From assembly GCF_001975985.1 (NCBI RefSeq), contig NZ_MTQF01000001.1:704943-768942 (forward strand): DNA of 64,000 bases, given 5' to 3'. A program made the translations under genes and the position numbers. Positions 26,430-35,590 of the stretch are shown one piece after another (the first letter of the stretch is position 1; each line of letters starts with the position of its first letter). The notes below the pieces were generated by a model. It was not told where the DNA came from and searched no databases. It worked only from the letters and a program-made list of their open reading frames with translations. The DNA is from [Flexibacter] sp. ATCC 35103. Lineage in GTDB: Bacteria; Bacteroidota; Bacteroidia; Flavobacteriales; Flavobacteriaceae.

Positions 26430-27221
26430 GTGACAAAAGAAATTATCATACAAAATATAAAAGCTTTAAAAAGCCATTCTAATATAAACTACGGGATCAA
26501 GACCAAAACAGAAGATTTTACCGAGAAGCTTTTTTATACCCTTTTTGATTCGAATGCAGATTTAGACAAAAGTATAAATGAACTTGAAATTTGCTTTAAA
26601 GAAATTGCCGTTTTAGCCTGCAAAAAACCAGAAAACTTATGCGAATCGATCTGGGACAGATTTCTGGAAAAATTACCCGGTGTACTCGAAAAATTAAATA
26701 ACGATGCAGCGTATATTTTAGAAAATGATCCGGCATCAAATAGTATCGATGAAGTTTATTTGGGGTATCCCGGTTTTTATGCCATTGCAATTTACAGACT
26801 GAGTCACGAATTATACCATCTCGATTTATTGCTGTTTTCGAGATTGATGAGCGAATACGCACACAGGATTACCGGAACAGATATTCACGCCGGTGCTCAT
26901 ATCGCTTCTCCGTTTTTTATCGATCATGCAACCGGAATTGTTATTGGAGAAACGACCGTAATAAAAAAACATGTAAAAATTTATCAGGGAGTTACTCTGG
27001 GCGCTTTAAGTGTAAGTAAGGAAATGAAAAACGCCAAAAGGCACCCTACCGTAGAAGCTAATGTTTGTATTTATGCGAATGCTACAATTTTAGGAGGCGA
27101 AACTATTATTGGAAAAAACAGTATTGTGGGAGGAAATGCCTGGGTCACGAAATCGATTCCCGAAGGTTCTATTGTAACCAACACAACTACAACTGAAGTT
27201 AAAATAAAAGAAATAAAATGA
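26430..27221 (+). CDS. cysE: serine O-acetyltransferase
   Basis: A 263-residue serine acetyltransferase making O-acetylserine for cysteine synthesis. The N-terminal helical domain is followed by the hexapeptide beta-helix: DIHAGAHIASPFFIDHATGIVI, VKIYQGVTLGALS and RHPTVEANVCIYANATILGG. The frame starts at a GTG with no in-frame ATG nearby. The stop overlaps the ATG of cysM (ATGA), so the two steps of cysteine synthesis are translationally coupled. Confidence 0.93.
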   Translation: MTKEIIIQNIKALKSHSNINYGIKTKTEDFTEKLFYTLFDSNADLDKSINELEICFKEIAVLACKKPENLCESIWDRFLEKLPGVLEKLNNDAAYILENDPASNSIDEVYLGYPGFYAIAIYRLSHELYHLDLLLFSRLMSEYAHRITGTDIHAGAHIASPFFIDHATGIVIGETTVIKKHVKIYQGVTLGALSVSKEMKNAKRHPTVEANVCIYANATILGGETIIGKNSIVGGNAWVTKSIPEGSIVTNTTTTEVKIKEIK

Positions 27222-28105
27222 ATACACAGAAATTGCTTAACCTGATTGGAAATACTCCTTTGATGGAAACTGTCAATCTGGTTAAAAATAAAAATGTAAA
27301 GCTTTTACTGAAATTAGAAGGAAATAATCCCGGCGGAAGCGTAAAAGACAGAGCTGCCTATAATATGATTGCTGCTGCCCTTGAAAGAGGCGATATAAAA
27401 AAAGGTGATAAACTAATTGAAGCAACAAGCGGTAACACAGGAATCGCGCTGGCGATGATCGCACAATTATTTCAAATCGAGATTGAATTGATCTTGCCGG
27501 AAGATTCGACAAAAGAAAGAACTCAAACAATGCGTGCTTATGGCGCTACAGTGATTTTAACGCCTGCTAGCGAAGGAATTATTGGTTCAAGGGACTACGC
27601 CGACAAAAAAGTGGCAAAAGGCGGTTATATCATGCTAAATCAATTTGCAAATGATGATAACTGGAAAGCACACTATAAAACTACAGGTCCTGAAATCTGG
27701 AATGATACTGATGGTACTGTAACCCATTTTGTATCTGCAATGGGAACAACGGGAACAATCATAGGAACATCGACTTATTTAAAAGAAAAAAATCCGGCAA
27801 TTCAAATTGTTGGCGCGCAACCAAGCGACGGATCCCAGATTCCCGGAATCCGTAAATGGCCTCAGGAATACTTGCCTAAAATATTTGATGCCTCAAAAGT
27901 AGACTCTGTTATAGATGTCAGCGAAGAAGAAGCACGTCAAATGACCAAACGATTAGCTCTTGAAGAAGGTATTTTTGCAGGAATGAGCAGCGGAGGTTCT
28001 GTTGCCGTTGCCCTGAAAATTGCCGAAAAATTAGAATCAGGTGTAATTGTTGCCGTTATCTGCGATCGCGGCGATCGTTATTTGTCTTCGGATTTATTTG
28101 ATTAA
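27218..28105 (+). CDS. cysM: cysteine synthase B (O-acetylserine sulfhydrylase)
   Basis: A 295-residue PLP enzyme that converts O-acetylserine and sulfide to cysteine. The start LLNLIGNTPLMETVNLV, the PLP lysine in NNPGGSVKDRAAYNMI (near residue 42), the substrate loop EATSGNTGIALAM, and GTTGTIIGTSTYLKEKNP are all characteristic; GMSSGGSVAVAL binds the cofactor phosphate. CysM-type rather than CysK-type is suggested by its length and by the coupling to cysE. Overlaps cysE by 4 bases. Confidence 0.94.
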   Translation: MNTQKLLNLIGNTPLMETVNLVKNKNVKLLLKLEGNNPGGSVKDRAAYNMIAAALERGDIKKGDKLIEATSGNTGIALAMIAQLFQIEIELILPEDSTKERTQTMRAYGATVILTPASEGIIGSRDYADKKVAKGGYIMLNQFANDDNWKAHYKTTGPEIWNDTDGTVTHFVSAMGTTGTIIGTSTYLKEKNPAIQIVGAQPSDGSQIPGIRKWPQEYLPKIFDASKVDSVIDVSEEEARQMTKRLALEEGIFAGMSSGGSVAVALKIAEKLESGVIVAVICDRGDRYLSSDLFD

Positions 28106-28122
28106 GGAAAGGTTCAAAGACG

Positions 28123-28322
28123 CAAAGGTTCAGAGGTACAAAGTTTTTTTAAATTAATACCAGAATCTTTGCGTTTTAAAAAAATCACCGGATATAAAAA
28201 AGACGCACTGCTGTGCGCCTCTACAGAAAAACGTTTGAACAAAAAAACTGCGATTATAAAAAAGACGCACTGCTGTGCGTCTCTACAGAAAACCTTTGAA
28301 TCTTTGCCACTCTGAACCTTTG
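28123..28322. repeat. composite intergenic palindromic element with two 38-bp direct repeats
   Basis: Outer arms 28123-28143 and 28302-28322 are inverted copies (18 of 21 bp) built of CAAAG-N3 units of 8-bp period. Between them lie two 38-bp direct repeats, 28193-28230 and 28255-28292, differing at one base. Each repeat contains the self-complementary core GCAC-TGCT-GTGC and ends CTCTACAGAAAA. The same CTCTACAGAAAAC word recurs at 28339-28351 within the first codons of the next gene. No coding potential. Confidence 0.75.
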
Positions 28323-28335
28323 AAACTTAAAAGAA

Positions 28336-29322
28336 ATGCTCTACAGAAAACTAGGAAAAACAAACTTCAATATATCTGAAATTTCACTTGGCACATGGCA
28401 AGTTGGAGGAAAATGGGGATCTGCTTTTGACAATAAAACGGCAGATGAGCTTTTGAATACTGCAATTGACAATGGCGTGAATTTTATTGATACTGCAGAT
28501 GTTTATGAAAACGGATTAAGCGAAACAGCCGTTGGTAGAGTTGTCCGTTCCCGCTCTGAAAGAATTTATGTGGCAACAAAATGCGGGCGTCATATTAATC
28601 CGCATGTCAGTGAAGGATATCAGCCAAAAGTGCTTCAAAAATTTGTTGAAGACAGCTTAAAAAGAATGGGATTAGAAACACTGGATTTAATTCAGCTGCA
28701 CTGTCCTCCTACTGAAGTTTTTTACCGACCTGAAATTTTTGAGCTTTTTGATCGCTTAAAAGATCAGGGTAAAATTTTGAATCTTGGTGTTAGCGTAGAA
28801 AAAGTCGAAGAAGCCCTGAAAGCTATTGAATATTCGAATATAACAACAGTTCAGATTATTTTTAATTTATTTCGTCAACGTCCTTCTCAATTATTTTTCT
28901 CTGAAGCCAGAAAGAAAGATATTGGGATTATTGCGAGGGTTCCTTTAGCAAGCGGACTTTTGACAGGTAAGTTTGATGCTAAAACTACTTTTGATGTTCA
29001 GGATCATCGAAATTTTAATCGAAATGGAGATGCTTTTGATAAAGGAGAAACTTTTTCAGGAATAGATTATGAATTAGGACTAAAAGCTGTTGAAAAACTT
29101 AAAGCATTATTTCCTGAAACCACAAATCTTGCGCCTATCGCTTTACAGTGGATTCTTAGCTTTAAAGATATTAGCTGTATTATTCCGGGAGCTTCGACTG
29201 CCAATCACGTAACGTCTAATTTATCAGTTTATGATTTACCGGGATTAACTCCTGAGAAAATTGCCGCAATGAACAACATTTACGAAGAATATATAAAACC
29301 TTCTGTACACCAGCTCTGGTAG
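28336..29322 (+). CDS. aldo/keto reductase
   Basis: A 328-residue NAD(P)H-dependent aldo/keto reductase (TIM barrel). The motifs are MLYRKLGKTNFNISEISLGT, NFIDTADVYENGLSE with the catalytic aspartate and tyrosine (near residues 51-56), VATKCG with the catalytic lysine, and LIQLHCPP with the histidine, completing the tetrad; the C-terminal CIIPGAS segment binds the cofactor. Substrate unknown. Its first codons coincide with part of the upstream repeat unit, so the repeat may once have inserted at or generated this 5' end. Confidence 0.92.
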   Translation: MLYRKLGKTNFNISEISLGTWQVGGKWGSAFDNKTADELLNTAIDNGVNFIDTADVYENGLSETAVGRVVRSRSERIYVATKCGRHINPHVSEGYQPKVLQKFVEDSLKRMGLETLDLIQLHCPPTEVFYRPEIFELFDRLKDQGKILNLGVSVEKVEEALKAIEYSNITTVQIIFNLFRQRPSQLFFSEARKKDIGIIARVPLASGLLTGKFDAKTTFDVQDHRNFNRNGDAFDKGETFSGIDYELGLKAVEKLKALFPETTNLAPIALQWILSFKDISCIIPGASTANHVTSNLSVYDLPGLTPEKIAAMNNIYEEYIKPSVHQLW

Positions 29323-29427
29323 TTTTTAAAAAGACTGATTGTATAAGATAACGGTTATTTGGCTTTTAGCACGCAACCATTTCTAAATCAAATCATCTAA
29401 TAATAAAACTAACTATAAATCACTACC

Positions 29428-29823
29428 ATGAAAAAATTAAGTTTTATATTATTTGCCATTTGCGTAACATTTGCATCATGTTCCAACGATGATAGTAACA
29501 TTCAGGAAAAAGATGCTCAGGAATTAGAAAAAATGCATCAGGAGATTATCACACTTTCTTTAGTGAATTCAGAACCTTGTACTGATTCAAAAAACTGGGA
29601 TTTTACCGCTCTTGGCACTAAATCATGTGGAGGTGTTGCCACTTTTATTGTCTATTCTAAAAAAATAGACAAAAATGCATTTATTGCTAAAGTAAAAGCA
29701 TATACAGATGCAAAAACTGCATTTGATAAAAAATACAACATATCATCGACCTGTGAAATTATATTGCCGCCAAGTAGTATTGAATGTATGGATGGCAAAC
29801 CCAAACTAATCTACGGAAGATAG
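29428..29823 (+). CDS. hypothetical lipoprotein with CGG motif
   Basis: A 131-residue protein with a signal peptide ending FASC, so a lipoprotein. The mature part has four cysteines, in EPCTDSK, GTKSCGGVATFIVYS, SSTCEIILPP and SIECMDGK, consistent with two disulfides. This pattern resembles a small Bacteroidota family of secreted proteins of unknown function. It stands alone, convergent with the histidine kinase, with a strong shared terminator. Confidence 0.75.
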   Translation: MKKLSFILFAICVTFASCSNDDSNIQEKDAQELEKMHQEIITLSLVNSEPCTDSKNWDFTALGTKSCGGVATFIVYSKKIDKNAFIAKVKAYTDAKTAFDKKYNISSTCEIILPPSSIECMDGKPKLIYGR

Positions 29824-29842
29824 TATACAAAATATTTTAAAT

Positions 29843-29886
29843 AAAAAACCTCGTTTTAATTCATATAAACTAAAACGAGGTTTTTT
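29843..29886. terminator. bidirectional terminator
   Basis: A perfect 16-bp stem (29843-29858 with 29871-29886) with A-run and T-run ends lies between the CGG lipoprotein and the convergent histidine kinase. Confidence 0.9.
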
Positions 29887-29901
29887 ATTTTTTATTCCGT
29901 A

Positions 29902-30951
29902 TTACATTTCAAACTCAATCCTAAACTCAGCACCTTTATTTTTGCCTTCGCTGGTTGCACTAAGTTTTCCTTTGTTTTTTTCGATGATCTTTTTACATAA
30001 ATACAAACCAATTCCTGTCGAAGATTCGTTTGCAGTTCCCAATCGGCTCATTTTAGTAAATTTCTTGAACAATTCATCAATCTGATGTTTATCAAAACCA
30101 ATTCCTTTATCAGCAACAGTAATTATTAGTTTAGAGTTTTCATTAAAAATCCGAACCTTAACTTCGCTGTCAAAATAAGAAAATTTAATGGCGTTACTAA
30201 TTAAATTTACCAATACCTGAATCAGCAAACCTTCATCAAGCCTTAGTTTAGCTTCGACAAGTTCTAAACTCAAATTCAGTTTTATATTTTTATCTATCAA
30301 ACGCTGTTCAACCTGTTCATTTATAAAAGGCAAAATTCCCGGAAATAAAATCGTTCTGATTTCCTGATTTCCTTTTACAACACGATCTTGTTCCTGCAAC
30401 AATTTGATAAAATTCTCGATGTATCGAAATTGTAAATTTGTCGATTCACAAATTAGCTCTGCCAATTGACGGATTGAATCAGAAGGGTTTTCGCTAATAA
30501 TTAAGTTTGCCAAACCTTGCGGATTTCCTGCAAAATTTTTTAAATCATGCGAAAGCATATATATCAAATCCTGTTTCTCGTTTATAAAACTTTCGGCTTC
30601 ATAAATAGATTCCTGAATATTACACAACAACAATCCGGCTTCATCAGTATATTCTGTTGGTAAAATCGATAGTTTTCTATTATTCCTGTAATCATCTAAT
30701 GCTTTTGAAGCAATTGAAATTGGTTTAATAAGCTGATTTAAAACCAAAAGTGTTATTAAAGTAGCCAACAAAGTCATCATTAGGGAAAAAACCAGAATTG
30801 AAGTAGGCGAAACACTATGATTATAATAAAGGACAAAAAACAAAATCCCGATAAGGGGAATATGTATTCCTATAAAAGCAACAAATAAAAATTTGAACGC
30901 ATAACTTTTTTTCAAAAAGCTAATTTGTGAAAGATTATGATACAACTTCAT
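29902..30951 (-). CDS. membrane sensor histidine kinase (orphan)
   Basis: A 349-residue kinase with two N-terminal transmembrane segments (about 20-40 and 50-72) and almost no extracytoplasmic loop, a HAMP-like linker, a HisKA dimerisation segment YMLSHDLKNFAGNPQGLANL carrying the phospho-accepting histidine (near residue 134), and a HATPase domain with NLISNAIKFS (N box), ADKGIGFD (G1) and STGIGLYLCKKI (G2). With so little outside the membrane it may sense membrane or internal signals. No response regulator gene is adjacent, so its partner is unknown. Confidence 0.9.
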   Translation of the reverse strand: MKLYHNLSQISFLKKSYAFKFLFVAFIGIHIPLIGILFFVLYYNHSVSPTSILVFSLMMTLLATLITLLVLNQLIKPISIASKALDDYRNNRKLSILPTEYTDEAGLLLCNIQESIYEAESFINEKQDLIYMLSHDLKNFAGNPQGLANLIISENPSDSIRQLAELICESTNLQFRYIENFIKLLQEQDRVVKGNQEIRTILFPGILPFINEQVEQRLIDKNIKLNLSLELVEAKLRLDEGLLIQVLVNLISNAIKFSYFDSEVKVRIFNENSKLIITVADKGIGFDKHQIDELFKKFTKMSRLGTANESSTGIGLYLCKKIIEKNKGKLSATSEGKNKGAEFRIEFEM

Positions 30952-31075
30952 AAAAATATAACAATCTATAAATTAAAAATAGCAGATTTGGGCTAATTGC
31001 TAAAAACAAAGTTAACTTTTAAAGTCAATTAAAATAATAAATTAGACAATTTGATAAAATATTTGAAAAATTAAA

Positions 31076-31105
31076 TTTGAAAAAGTTTACAAACCCTTAT
31101 TTTTG
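31076..31105 (+). promoter_or_regulatory. promoter of rlmD, nearly leaderless
   Basis: TTTG (31076-31079), an 18-base spacer and TATTTTTG (31098-31105) fit the -33/-7 consensus. Transcription is predicted to begin near 31109, one base before the ATG. Confidence 0.65.
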
Positions 31106-31109
31106 CGCT

Positions 31110-32522
31110 ATGGGAAGAAAAAATACAGACAAAGTTGTCTTTCATCAAATTCAGGTTCTGGATGCCGGAGCAAAAGGAGTATCAGTAGCAAAAGCTCCTG
31201 ACGGAAAAGTAATCTTTATCCCGAACGTAGTTCCGGGTGATGTAGTTGACGTGCAGACTTTCAAAAAAAGAAAAGCCTATTATGAAGGTAAAGCCGTAAA
31301 ATTTCATGAATTATCAGAACATCGCATTGAACCTATTTGCGATCATTTTGGAATTTGTGGTGGATGTAAATGGCAAAATATGAAATACAGCCAACAGTTG
31401 TATTACAAACAAAACGAGGTAAAAAATCATTTACAGCGCATAGGAAAAGTTGAACTTCCTGAGTTCGAAACTATTTTGGGTTCAGAAAAACAGTTTTTTT
31501 ACAGAAATAAAATGGAATTTTCGTTTTCTAACGCTCGTTGGTTAACCGAAAAAGAAATAGAAAGTACCGAAGATTTAGGAAACAGAAATGCATTAGGATT
31601 TCATATCCCAAAAATGTGGGATAAAATTCTTGATATTCAAAAATGTTATTTACAGGAAGATCCTTCTAATGCCATTAGAAACGAAATCAGGGATTTTGCA
31701 AACGAACATAATTTAGCTTTCTTTAATCCAAGAGAACAATCTGGTTTATTGAGAACTTTTATGATTCGTACGGCTTCGACTGGTGAAATCATGGTTTTGA
31801 TTCAGTTCTACGAAAATGACAAAAAAAATCGTGAGCTACTTTTAGATCATCTTTACGAAAAATTCCCTCAGATTACCTCTTTGCAATATGTCGTAAACTC
31901 GAAACAAAACGATACAATTTACGATCAGGATATCAAACTATATAAAGGTAGAGATTATATCCTTGAAGAAATGGAAGGTTTGAAATTTAGTATTAATGCT
32001 AAATCTTTTTACCAGACCAACTCTGATCAGGCATATGAATTATACAAAATAACACGTGATTTCGCCGGACTTTCAGGTAACGAAACCGTTTATGATTTAT
32101 ATACAGGAACAGGAACTATTGCTCAGTTTGTCTCTAAAAAAGCAAAAAAAGTAATTGGTGTAGAAAGTGTTCCTGAAGCAATTTTAGATGCTAAAGCTAA
32201 TGCGGAACGCAATAATATAACGAATTGTGAGTTTTTTGTAGGTGATATGAAAGTCGTGTTTAACGAAAGTTTCATTGCACAACACGGCAAACCGGATGTT
32301 ATTATTACAGATCCGCCAAGAGATGGTATGCACAAAGATGTTATTGATCAAATCTTAAAAATTGCTCCTCAAAAAGTAGTTTATGTAAGTTGTAATTCAG
32401 CAACACAAGCACGTGATTTAGCTTTAATGGATGAAAAGTATAAAGTTACACGCGTTAGACCGGTTGATATGTTTCCGCAAACGCATCATGTCGAAAATGT
32501 TGTACTTTTAGAACTTCGATAA
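31110..32522 (+). CDS. rlmD: 23S rRNA (uracil-C5)-methyltransferase RlmD family
   Basis: A 470-residue RNA m5U methyltransferase. An N-terminal TRAM-like domain (about 1-65) is followed by an Fe-S cluster segment EPICDHFGICGGCKWQNM with the expected cysteine spacing, then the Rossmann methyltransferase domain: YDLYTGTGTIAQFVS (SAM binding), ITDPPRDGMHKD, and VYVSCNSATQARDL with the catalytic cysteine (near 430). It likely methylates U1939-type sites of 23S rRNA. The ATG at 31110 is chosen because the promoter ends at 31105. The DUF6452 and DUF6048 genes follow within a few bases. Confidence 0.92.
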   Translation: MGRKNTDKVVFHQIQVLDAGAKGVSVAKAPDGKVIFIPNVVPGDVVDVQTFKKRKAYYEGKAVKFHELSEHRIEPICDHFGICGGCKWQNMKYSQQLYYKQNEVKNHLQRIGKVELPEFETILGSEKQFFYRNKMEFSFSNARWLTEKEIESTEDLGNRNALGFHIPKMWDKILDIQKCYLQEDPSNAIRNEIRDFANEHNLAFFNPREQSGLLRTFMIRTASTGEIMVLIQFYENDKKNRELLLDHLYEKFPQITSLQYVVNSKQNDTIYDQDIKLYKGRDYILEEMEGLKFSINAKSFYQTNSDQAYELYKITRDFAGLSGNETVYDLYTGTGTIAQFVSKKAKKVIGVESVPEAILDAKANAERNNITNCEFFVGDMKVVFNESFIAQHGKPDVIITDPPRDGMHKDVIDQILKIAPQKVVYVSCNSATQARDLALMDEKYKVTRVRPVDMFPQTHHVENVVLLELR

Positions 32523-32532
32523 CAAAATTTAA

Positions 32533-33087
32533 ATGAAAAAAATAATCTCTCTTTTATTAGTCTTTACTTTTGGTTTATCCAGTTGTGAGAAAGATGATAT
32601 TTGTGATGCAAATACACCCACTACTCCCAGGTTAGTGATTTCGTTTTTTGATATTACAGCTCCAACAGTGGCAAAAAATCTAACTAATTTAAAGGTAATT
32701 GGCGAAGGACAAACTAATGGAATTATTTTTAACGAAAGCGGTACAGATATTACTAAATATTTAACCAGCGGCAATACCGTTTCAATTCCGTTAAAAACTG
32801 ATGCAGATACCGTTACTTATACTTTTATTTTAGACTCGGGGAATGCTAATCCGGCTGCAATAAATACAGATGTGATTAAATTTAATTATACACGTCAAAA
32901 TGTATATGTATCCAGAGCTTGTGGTTTTAAAACAATTTTCACATTAAACCCGGCAATTACTGAGCCGCCATCAGCACCATTTGAGCAAACAGATCCAGGT
33001 AATGATGGACTTTGGATGCAAAGAGTTATTGTTCTACAATCTAACGTCGAATCTGAAAATGAAACACATATTAAAGTATTATTTTAG
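32533..33087 (+). CDS. DUF6452 family lipoprotein
   Basis: A 184-residue protein with a signal peptide ending GLSSC and a mature start EKDDICDANTPTTPRLVISF, characteristic of DUF6452. It is probably a periplasm-facing beta-sandwich lipoprotein; a cysteine pair (C-D-A near 26 and SRACGF near 136) may form a disulfide. Function unknown. It starts 10 bases after rlmD and overlaps the next gene by 29 bases, so the three form one operon. Confidence 0.85.
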   Translation: MKKIISLLLVFTFGLSSCEKDDICDANTPTTPRLVISFFDITAPTVAKNLTNLKVIGEGQTNGIIFNESGTDITKYLTSGNTVSIPLKTDADTVTYTFILDSGNANPAAINTDVIKFNYTRQNVYVSRACGFKTIFTLNPAITEPPSAPFEQTDPGNDGLWMQRVIVLQSNVESENETHIKVLF

Positions 33088-33874
33088 TTTTTTCTTATTG
33101 TTTACAATGTTTTTGGGTCAGGCCCAGGAAACATCAAAAAAAACAGTAACAAAAGAAGTTGTTAAGGAAAAACCAAAACCTGAAACTGCGAAACCTGCTA
33201 TCCAGGAAGTACAAAAAGACAGCATCAAAACAGATCGCTATGGTCTTCGCGTGGGAGTTGATTTATACAAACTGACTCGTGGTTTATATGATAAAGATTA
33301 TAAAGGAATTGAGGTTGTAGGTGATTTTCGTTTAACGAAAAAATACTATATCGCAGCTGAACTTGGTTTTGAAGATAAAACTACAGATGATGACAGATTA
33401 AACTCTACAGCAACCGGAACCTATATTAAAGGTGGTTTTGATTACAATACGTACCAAAACTGGCTGGACATGGAGAATTTAATCACAATAGGTTTACGAG
33501 GTGGTTTTAGTACATTTAGCCAACAATTAAACAGCTATAAAATTTACAACCCAAATCCGTATTGGGGAGAACAGCCGGCAATTGCAGCCGGTCAAAAATA
33601 TAACGGACTTACGGCGGGATGGCTTGAATTTGCCGCAGGATTAAAAGCAAAAGTTTTTAATAATGTCTTTGTAGGATTTGGCGTTCAGCTAAAACTTTTG
33701 GTAGCAAATTCTAAACCTTCCGGTTTTGATAATTTGTATATTCCAGGCTTTAACAGAACTTACGACGGAAGTTTTGGAGTAGGTTTCAATTATACTGTTT
33801 CTTATTTTATTCCTCTTTACAAGAAAAAAACCATCATTCCTGCCATTATAACGAAGGACGCCCCTAAAAAGTAA
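33059..33874 (+). CDS. DUF6048 family outer-membrane-like protein
   Basis: A 271-residue exported protein with signal peptide MKHILKYYFSFFLLFTMFLG and cleavage near GQAQ. A lysine/proline-rich linker follows and then a beta-rich body of alternating strands ending in an aromatic-rich C-terminus (VGFNYTVSYFIPLYKKK), consistent with a small outer-membrane barrel. It matches DUF6048, usually paired with DUF6452. The true start is the ATG at 33059, within the DUF6452 coding region; the longer frame from 32981 begins with non-exported sequence. Confidence 0.85.
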   Translation: MKHILKYYFSFFLLFTMFLGQAQETSKKTVTKEVVKEKPKPETAKPAIQEVQKDSIKTDRYGLRVGVDLYKLTRGLYDKDYKGIEVVGDFRLTKKYYIAAELGFEDKTTDDDRLNSTATGTYIKGGFDYNTYQNWLDMENLITIGLRGGFSTFSQQLNSYKIYNPNPYWGEQPAIAAGQKYNGLTAGWLEFAAGLKAKVFNNVFVGFGVQLKLLVANSKPSGFDNLYIPGFNRTYDGSFGVGFNYTVSYFIPLYKKKTIIPAIITKDAPKK

Positions 33875-33884
33875 TTTTTACTAA

Positions 33885-34823
33885 ATGAAAAAATTCATCT
33901 TTCTGTTACTCATTAGTCAAATTACTTTTGCGCAAAAAACAATCGTCAAGACGATTTTACATTTCTCCGGAAAAATAGACAAATATCCTATAGAAATGAC
34001 CGTTGAATTTATTCAGGGAAAAGATTCTGTTTCAGGAAGCTATTATTATGTAAAAAGCGGTAAAGACAGATCTATTTTTACAAATGGTATTTTAAAAAAT
34101 GGGGAGATCAAACTGGAGGAAACTGCATATACATCAACCAAAACAGGAAATGTCGCTAAAAAAACAGGCTCTTTTTTATTACAGCTTAATAAGCAATATG
34201 GATTAAGCGGTATTTGGGAAAATGATAAAAAAGACAAAAAATTTGATGTCATCCTTACCTGTCTGGAAGATTTGTCGTCATTTAATCCTAAAAACTACAG
34301 CTACAAACTAAACCAGTATAAAGGAAAAGCCGAAAACACAAATGGTGAATTAGCCGATAATTTCCTGATCAGCAAACTGGATATTTACAATTCTAAAAAA
34401 GAAATAGTACAAACGCTTTCCCGTTTTAATAAAGTGATTTACGAAAAAGACGGACAAGTAGAATTAGAAGACCTGAATTTTGATGGCCTTTTAGACATCA
34501 AAATTCCAATCTATTTCCCGGACCGAATAAAGTATGATGGTGGTTTTCTTTATTATATTTATGATAAAACGAAAAAGCAATTTATCAGAAACATAAAACT
34601 TGAAGAATTAGAATATTTATTCTTCGATCAAAAAAATAAGGAGTTTATTAAATATGAAGCTGATGGAAGCGGAAACGAAACTGATAACCACTATAAATGG
34701 TCAAATAACAATTTCTATTTGATTAAAAAGGTTCAAAGTTTCGAAGACAATGACAAAACTACCTATACTGAATACGAGATAAAAAACAATAAATCAGTAA
34801 AAGTCAAAGAGTATCAAAAATAA
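33885..34823 (+). CDS. hypothetical exported protein with a calcium-loop-like motif
   Basis: A 312-residue protein with a signal peptide ending ITFAQ. The N-terminal 125 residues alternate strands (ILHFSGKIDKYPIEMTVEF; GSYYYVKSGKD) resembling a beta-sandwich. The C-terminal half includes VELEDLNFDGLLDIKIP, an FG-GAP/XAC2610-like D-x-N-x-D-G loop that could bind calcium. Function unknown. It starts 10 bases after the DUF6048 gene and probably belongs to the rlmD operon, which ends at a strong terminator just past this stop. Confidence 0.75.
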   Translation: MKKFIFLLLISQITFAQKTIVKTILHFSGKIDKYPIEMTVEFIQGKDSVSGSYYYVKSGKDRSIFTNGILKNGEIKLEETAYTSTKTGNVAKKTGSFLLQLNKQYGLSGIWENDKKDKKFDVILTCLEDLSSFNPKNYSYKLNQYKGKAENTNGELADNFLISKLDIYNSKKEIVQTLSRFNKVIYEKDGQVELEDLNFDGLLDIKIPIYFPDRIKYDGGFLYYIYDKTKKQFIRNIKLEELEYLFFDQKNKEFIKYEADGSGNETDNHYKWSNNNFYLIKKVQSFEDNDKTTYTEYEIKNNKSVKVKEYQK

Positions 34824-34825
34824 AA

Positions 34826-34863
34826 AAAGCCATGAATTTATTCCTTTAAATTCATGGCTTTTA
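34826..34863. terminator. bidirectional terminator
   Basis: A perfect 15-bp stem (34826-34840 with 34849-34863) with A-run and T-run flanks, between the rlmD operon and the convergent racemase gene. Confidence 0.9.
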
Positions 34864-34882
34864 ATTTATATCTTAATTTTTT

Positions 34883-35575
34883 TTATGACAACTGAAATTC
34901 AATAGCTGCATTTGAATGTATTAAAGCAGTATCAAAAACAGGAACAGTTAAATCTTCTGGTTTTATTACCAAAGGAATCTCTGTACATCCTAAAATTATT
35001 CCCTCTGCTCCTTCTTTTATCAATTGATTTGCAATTTCTAAATAACGTTTCTTAGTTTCGTGTGTTACAAGTCCTTTTCCTAACTCTTCAAAAATTGTTG
35101 TGTGAATAAAATCCTTATCACTTTCGCTTTGCGGTATTATAGCTTCAATTCCCTGATCGATTAGTTTGTCTTTAAAAAAATCAAGTTCCATTGTGAATTT
35201 AGTGCCTAACAAACCTACTTTCTTCAATCCTTGTTTCTTAATTGCTGTAGCCGTTGCAGAAGCGATATGAATAATAGGTAAATCAATTTCCTTTTCGAGT
35301 CTGTCAGCAATAAAATGCATTGTATTGGCACATAAAACTATCGCTGTTGCACCGCCTTGTTTAAGAAACTGGCAGCCTTTTAAAAGCATCCTGAAAGTAG
35401 CATCCCAATCGTTGGCTTCATTATTCTTTTTTATATCAGCATAATTAAAAGAGTAAATCAAACATTCTGAAAAGTTAAGACCTCCCAGTTTATCATTTAT
35501 CCCCTCATTTATAAGTTTGTAATAATCAGCAGTAGAAACCCAGCTAATTCCGCCTATAAGTCCAATTATCTTCAT
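34883..35575 (-). CDS. aspartate/glutamate racemase family protein
   Basis: A 230-residue racemase. The start MKIIGLIGGISWVSTADYY matches the aspartate racemase family, and the two catalytic cysteines are visible in VLCANTMHFIAD (near 83) and ILGCTEIPLVI (near 195). It interconverts L- and D-amino acids, likely aspartate or a related substrate. It is followed upstream on the same strand, 15 bases away, by a small membrane-protein gene, so the two may be cotranscribed. Confidence 0.9.
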   Translation of the reverse strand: MKIIGLIGGISWVSTADYYKLINEGINDKLGGLNFSECLIYSFNYADIKKNNEANDWDATFRMLLKGCQFLKQGGATAIVLCANTMHFIADRLEKEIDLPIIHIASATATAIKKQGLKKVGLLGTKFTMELDFFKDKLIDQGIEAIIPQSESDKDFIHTTIFEELGKGLVTHETKKRYLEIANQLIKEGAEGIILGCTEIPLVIKPEDLTVPVFDTALIHSNAAIEFQLS

Positions 35576-35590
35576 AAAAAATCAAATTAA

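Noticed and set aside
28193..28292. Possible CRISPR array from two 38-bp repeats
   Set aside because: Only two units with a 24-base spacer, each self-complementary and followed by gene sequence; no cas genes and no further repeats.
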